Assembly: GCA_021790695.1 (NCBI GenBank)
Contig: JAJYGJ010000056.1
Coordinates: 1 to 7,212, forward strand
DNA from: Nitrospirota bacterium
GTDB taxonomy: Bacteria > Nitrospirota > Thermodesulfovibrionia > Thermodesulfovibrionales > JdFR-88
Reading direction: 5' to 3'
DNA length: 7,212 nt
Both the position numbers and the translations under genes were made by a program. Within the stretch, counting starts at the first letter, position 1. Each line of letters starts with the position of its first letter. Shown here piece by piece: positions 6,193 to 7,212 of the stretch. The notes under the pieces were generated by a model. The model ran no database searches. It was not told where the DNA came from and worked only from the letters and a program-made list of their open reading frames with translations.

Positions 6193-7212
6193 CCATTGCC
6201 GGCCTCCTTACCCGGCCTTTAAGTTCTTCCATGATCGCGGGGGTGATTTCGGAACAGCCCCGCTCCCTTGCGTAGCGCTCCACTGCCGCCTTTACCATCG
6301 ACCTTACGAAAAAGGGGACGCGATTCAGCCGCTCCCCGGCCTCCCGGCTCCACGCCGGCCCCGCTGGCTCTGCCAGCCCCTGTATGGTGGAATTTATGGT
6401 GGAATTTATGGCGGCCGTCGATGGCGGCATCACCGCCTCTTTTACCGCCTCGCCCGGCGCGGGCGCATACGCGCACCAGGGGTCCTCATGGAGATAATCC
6501 TTTTTATGGGCATACGCCCGGGCCCTGCACCCGCCGCAAAGCAACCGGTACCGGCAGGCCCCGCATTTGCCCTTGAGGGCGTCCGCCCCGCTTCTGAGCG
6601 ATTCGAGGACGGGGGAGGCGTTCCAGATGCGTTCGAATTCCTCAGCCCTCACGTTGCCAAGGGGAAGCGGCAGATAAGGGCACGCGGTGACGGTGCCGTC
6701 CGGGGTTATCCTGCAATATGTGCGGCCCGCGAGGCAGCGGCCCGCGTCCATTTGAAGAAGCACGGAGTTAGTGTCCCGCGCGTGCAGTATCCTTCTTATC
6801 GTGGGGGCGCAGCGGGTCCTGATCATCATCTCTCCGCGTTTTTGCTCCCCCCCCAGCCCCGCGATGTAAGACAGGATCTCCTCATATTGGGCGGGGGTTA
6901 TGTCGGTCATCTCCTCGGCGCGCCCCGTGCACACCAGGAAGAAAGGACTGAAGACCTTCGCGCCCATTTCGCCCGCGAATTCGATGAGGGCCGGGATCTC
7001 CCCCAGGTTCGCGCTTGTGACGACCGTGTTGATCTGGACCTGTATCCCCTGCGCCCTGCATCGGCCGGCGGCAGCCACGGCGGCCGCCCAGGCGCCGGGA
7101 AATCCGCGGACTGTGTCATGGATTGGGGGGGTGGCGGAATCAAGCCCGATGCTTACGCCCGAAACGCCGCTCTCCTTCATCCTTTGCGCGGCGGCTTCGG
7201 CGAGCGGTGTCC
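6182..7212 (-). CDS. Radical SAM/SPASM protein of the NirJ/AhbC/AhbD type with PCP_red-like tail, 5' partial
   Basis: The reading frame is open to the window edge, so the N-terminus, including the CxxxCxxC that binds the SAM-cleaving 4Fe-4S cluster, is missing. Residues are numbered from the internal Met at 7180. Visible: barrel strands VSGVSIGLDSA, HDTVRGFPGAW, VQINTVVT and FSPFFLVCTGRAEE, all typical of the family that modifies heme d1 or siroheme-derived tetrapyrroles. A SPASM-type region follows, with C149, C156, C167, C206, C209, C215, C218 and C236 (CGACRYRLLCGGCRARAY), likely holding extra Fe-S clusters. After a low-complexity linker (about 240-275), residues 277-322 (WSREAGERLNRVPFFVRSMV and on) match the PCP_red domain known from the protochlorophyllide reductase subunit BchB/ChlB. 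The role is probably in heme or related tetrapyrrole synthesis; which reaction cannot be fixed without the N-terminus. It heads an operon of overlapping genes. Confidence 0.88.
   Translation of the reverse strand, partial: TPLAEAAAQRMKESGVSGVSIGLDSATPPIHDTVRGFPGAWAAAVAAAGRCRAQGIQVQINTVVTSANLGEIPALIEFAGEMGAKVFSPFFLVCTGRAEEMTDITPAQYEEILSYIAGLGGEQKRGEMMIRTRCAPTIRRILHARDTNSVLLQMDAGRCLAGRTYCRITPDGTVTACPYLPLPLGNVRAEEFERIWNASPVLESLRSGADALKGKCGACRYRLLCGGCRARAYAHKKDYLHEDPWCAYAPAPGEAVKEAVMPPSTAAINSTINSTIQGLAEPAGPAWSREAGERLNRVPFFVRSMVKAAVERYARERGCSEITPAIMEELKGRVRRPAMDGH
6203..6209 (-). promoter_or_regulatory. Shine-Dalgarno site for the small membrane protein
   Basis: On the minus strand AAGGAGG lies in the last codons of the radical SAM gene, 10 nt before the ATG at 6192. 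It decides that start and supports the 11-nt gene overlap. Confidence 0.75.
6384..6411. repeat. 12-bp tandem microrepeat in the radical SAM linker
   Basis: Unit ATGGTGGAATTT occurs at 6384-6395 and 6396-6407, followed by a partial ATGG. In the gene on the minus strand it encodes INST-INST-I (residues 258-266), in the linker before the PCP_red-like domain. The two full copies are identical, which suggests recent slippage. Confidence 0.85.

Overview
The window looks like bacterial chromosome from a GC-rich anaerobe. The base composition, heavy use of AGG (Arg) and ATA (Ile) codons, PAS-rich histidine kinases and a NirJ/AhbC/AhbD-type radical SAM enzyme would suit a Desulfobacterota- or Nitrospirota-like organism. 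That placement is an inference from style, not from a marker gene. No tRNA, rRNA, CRISPR array, transposase, integrase or phage gene was seen.

Layout. (1) Positions 1-2455, plus strand, hold a tight three-gene run: the C-terminal part of a PAS/HisKA/HATPase sensor kinase, a stand-alone CheY-like receiver starting on the base after the kinase stop, and, 7 nt further on, an RlmD/RumA-type RNA uracil-5-methyltransferase with TRAM and 4Fe-4S motifs. The methyltransferase carries an odd Gly/Glu-rich insert built partly on a 27-bp tandem repeat, with signs of a compensated frameshift. (2) Positions 2456-2798 are non-coding: an 80-bp palindromic REP-like element, a small hairpin, and an AT-rich end with two copies of TTGACAAAAAT 30 bp apart, the first making a good sigma-70 promoter with TAGAAT. 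(3) Positions 2799-5171, plus strand, hold a 790-residue hybrid kinase (three PAS domains, HisKA, HATPase, receiver). Its first and third PAS domains share a Cys-x10-Cys-x(2 or 4)-Cys pattern. (4) A probable bidirectional terminator at 5200-5232 separates the convergent transcription units. (5) Positions 7212-5234, minus strand, hold an overlapping three-gene operon: a partial radical SAM/SPASM protein with a C-terminal PCP_red-like domain, a 98-residue two-helix membrane protein, and a 220-residue protein with a weak flavin split-barrel (PPOX-like) signature.

How the genes may work together. The plus strand is mainly signal transduction: a kinase/receiver pair linked to an RNA-modification gene, then an independently promoted cytoplasmic hybrid kinase. 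The minus-strand operon points to tetrapyrrole (heme-type) chemistry, from the radical SAM family and the PCP_red-like tail. The roles of its two downstream genes are unknown. Nothing here proves a new system. The cysteine PAS pair, the methyltransferase insert and the radical SAM/membrane/PPOX-like trio deserve the closest look.
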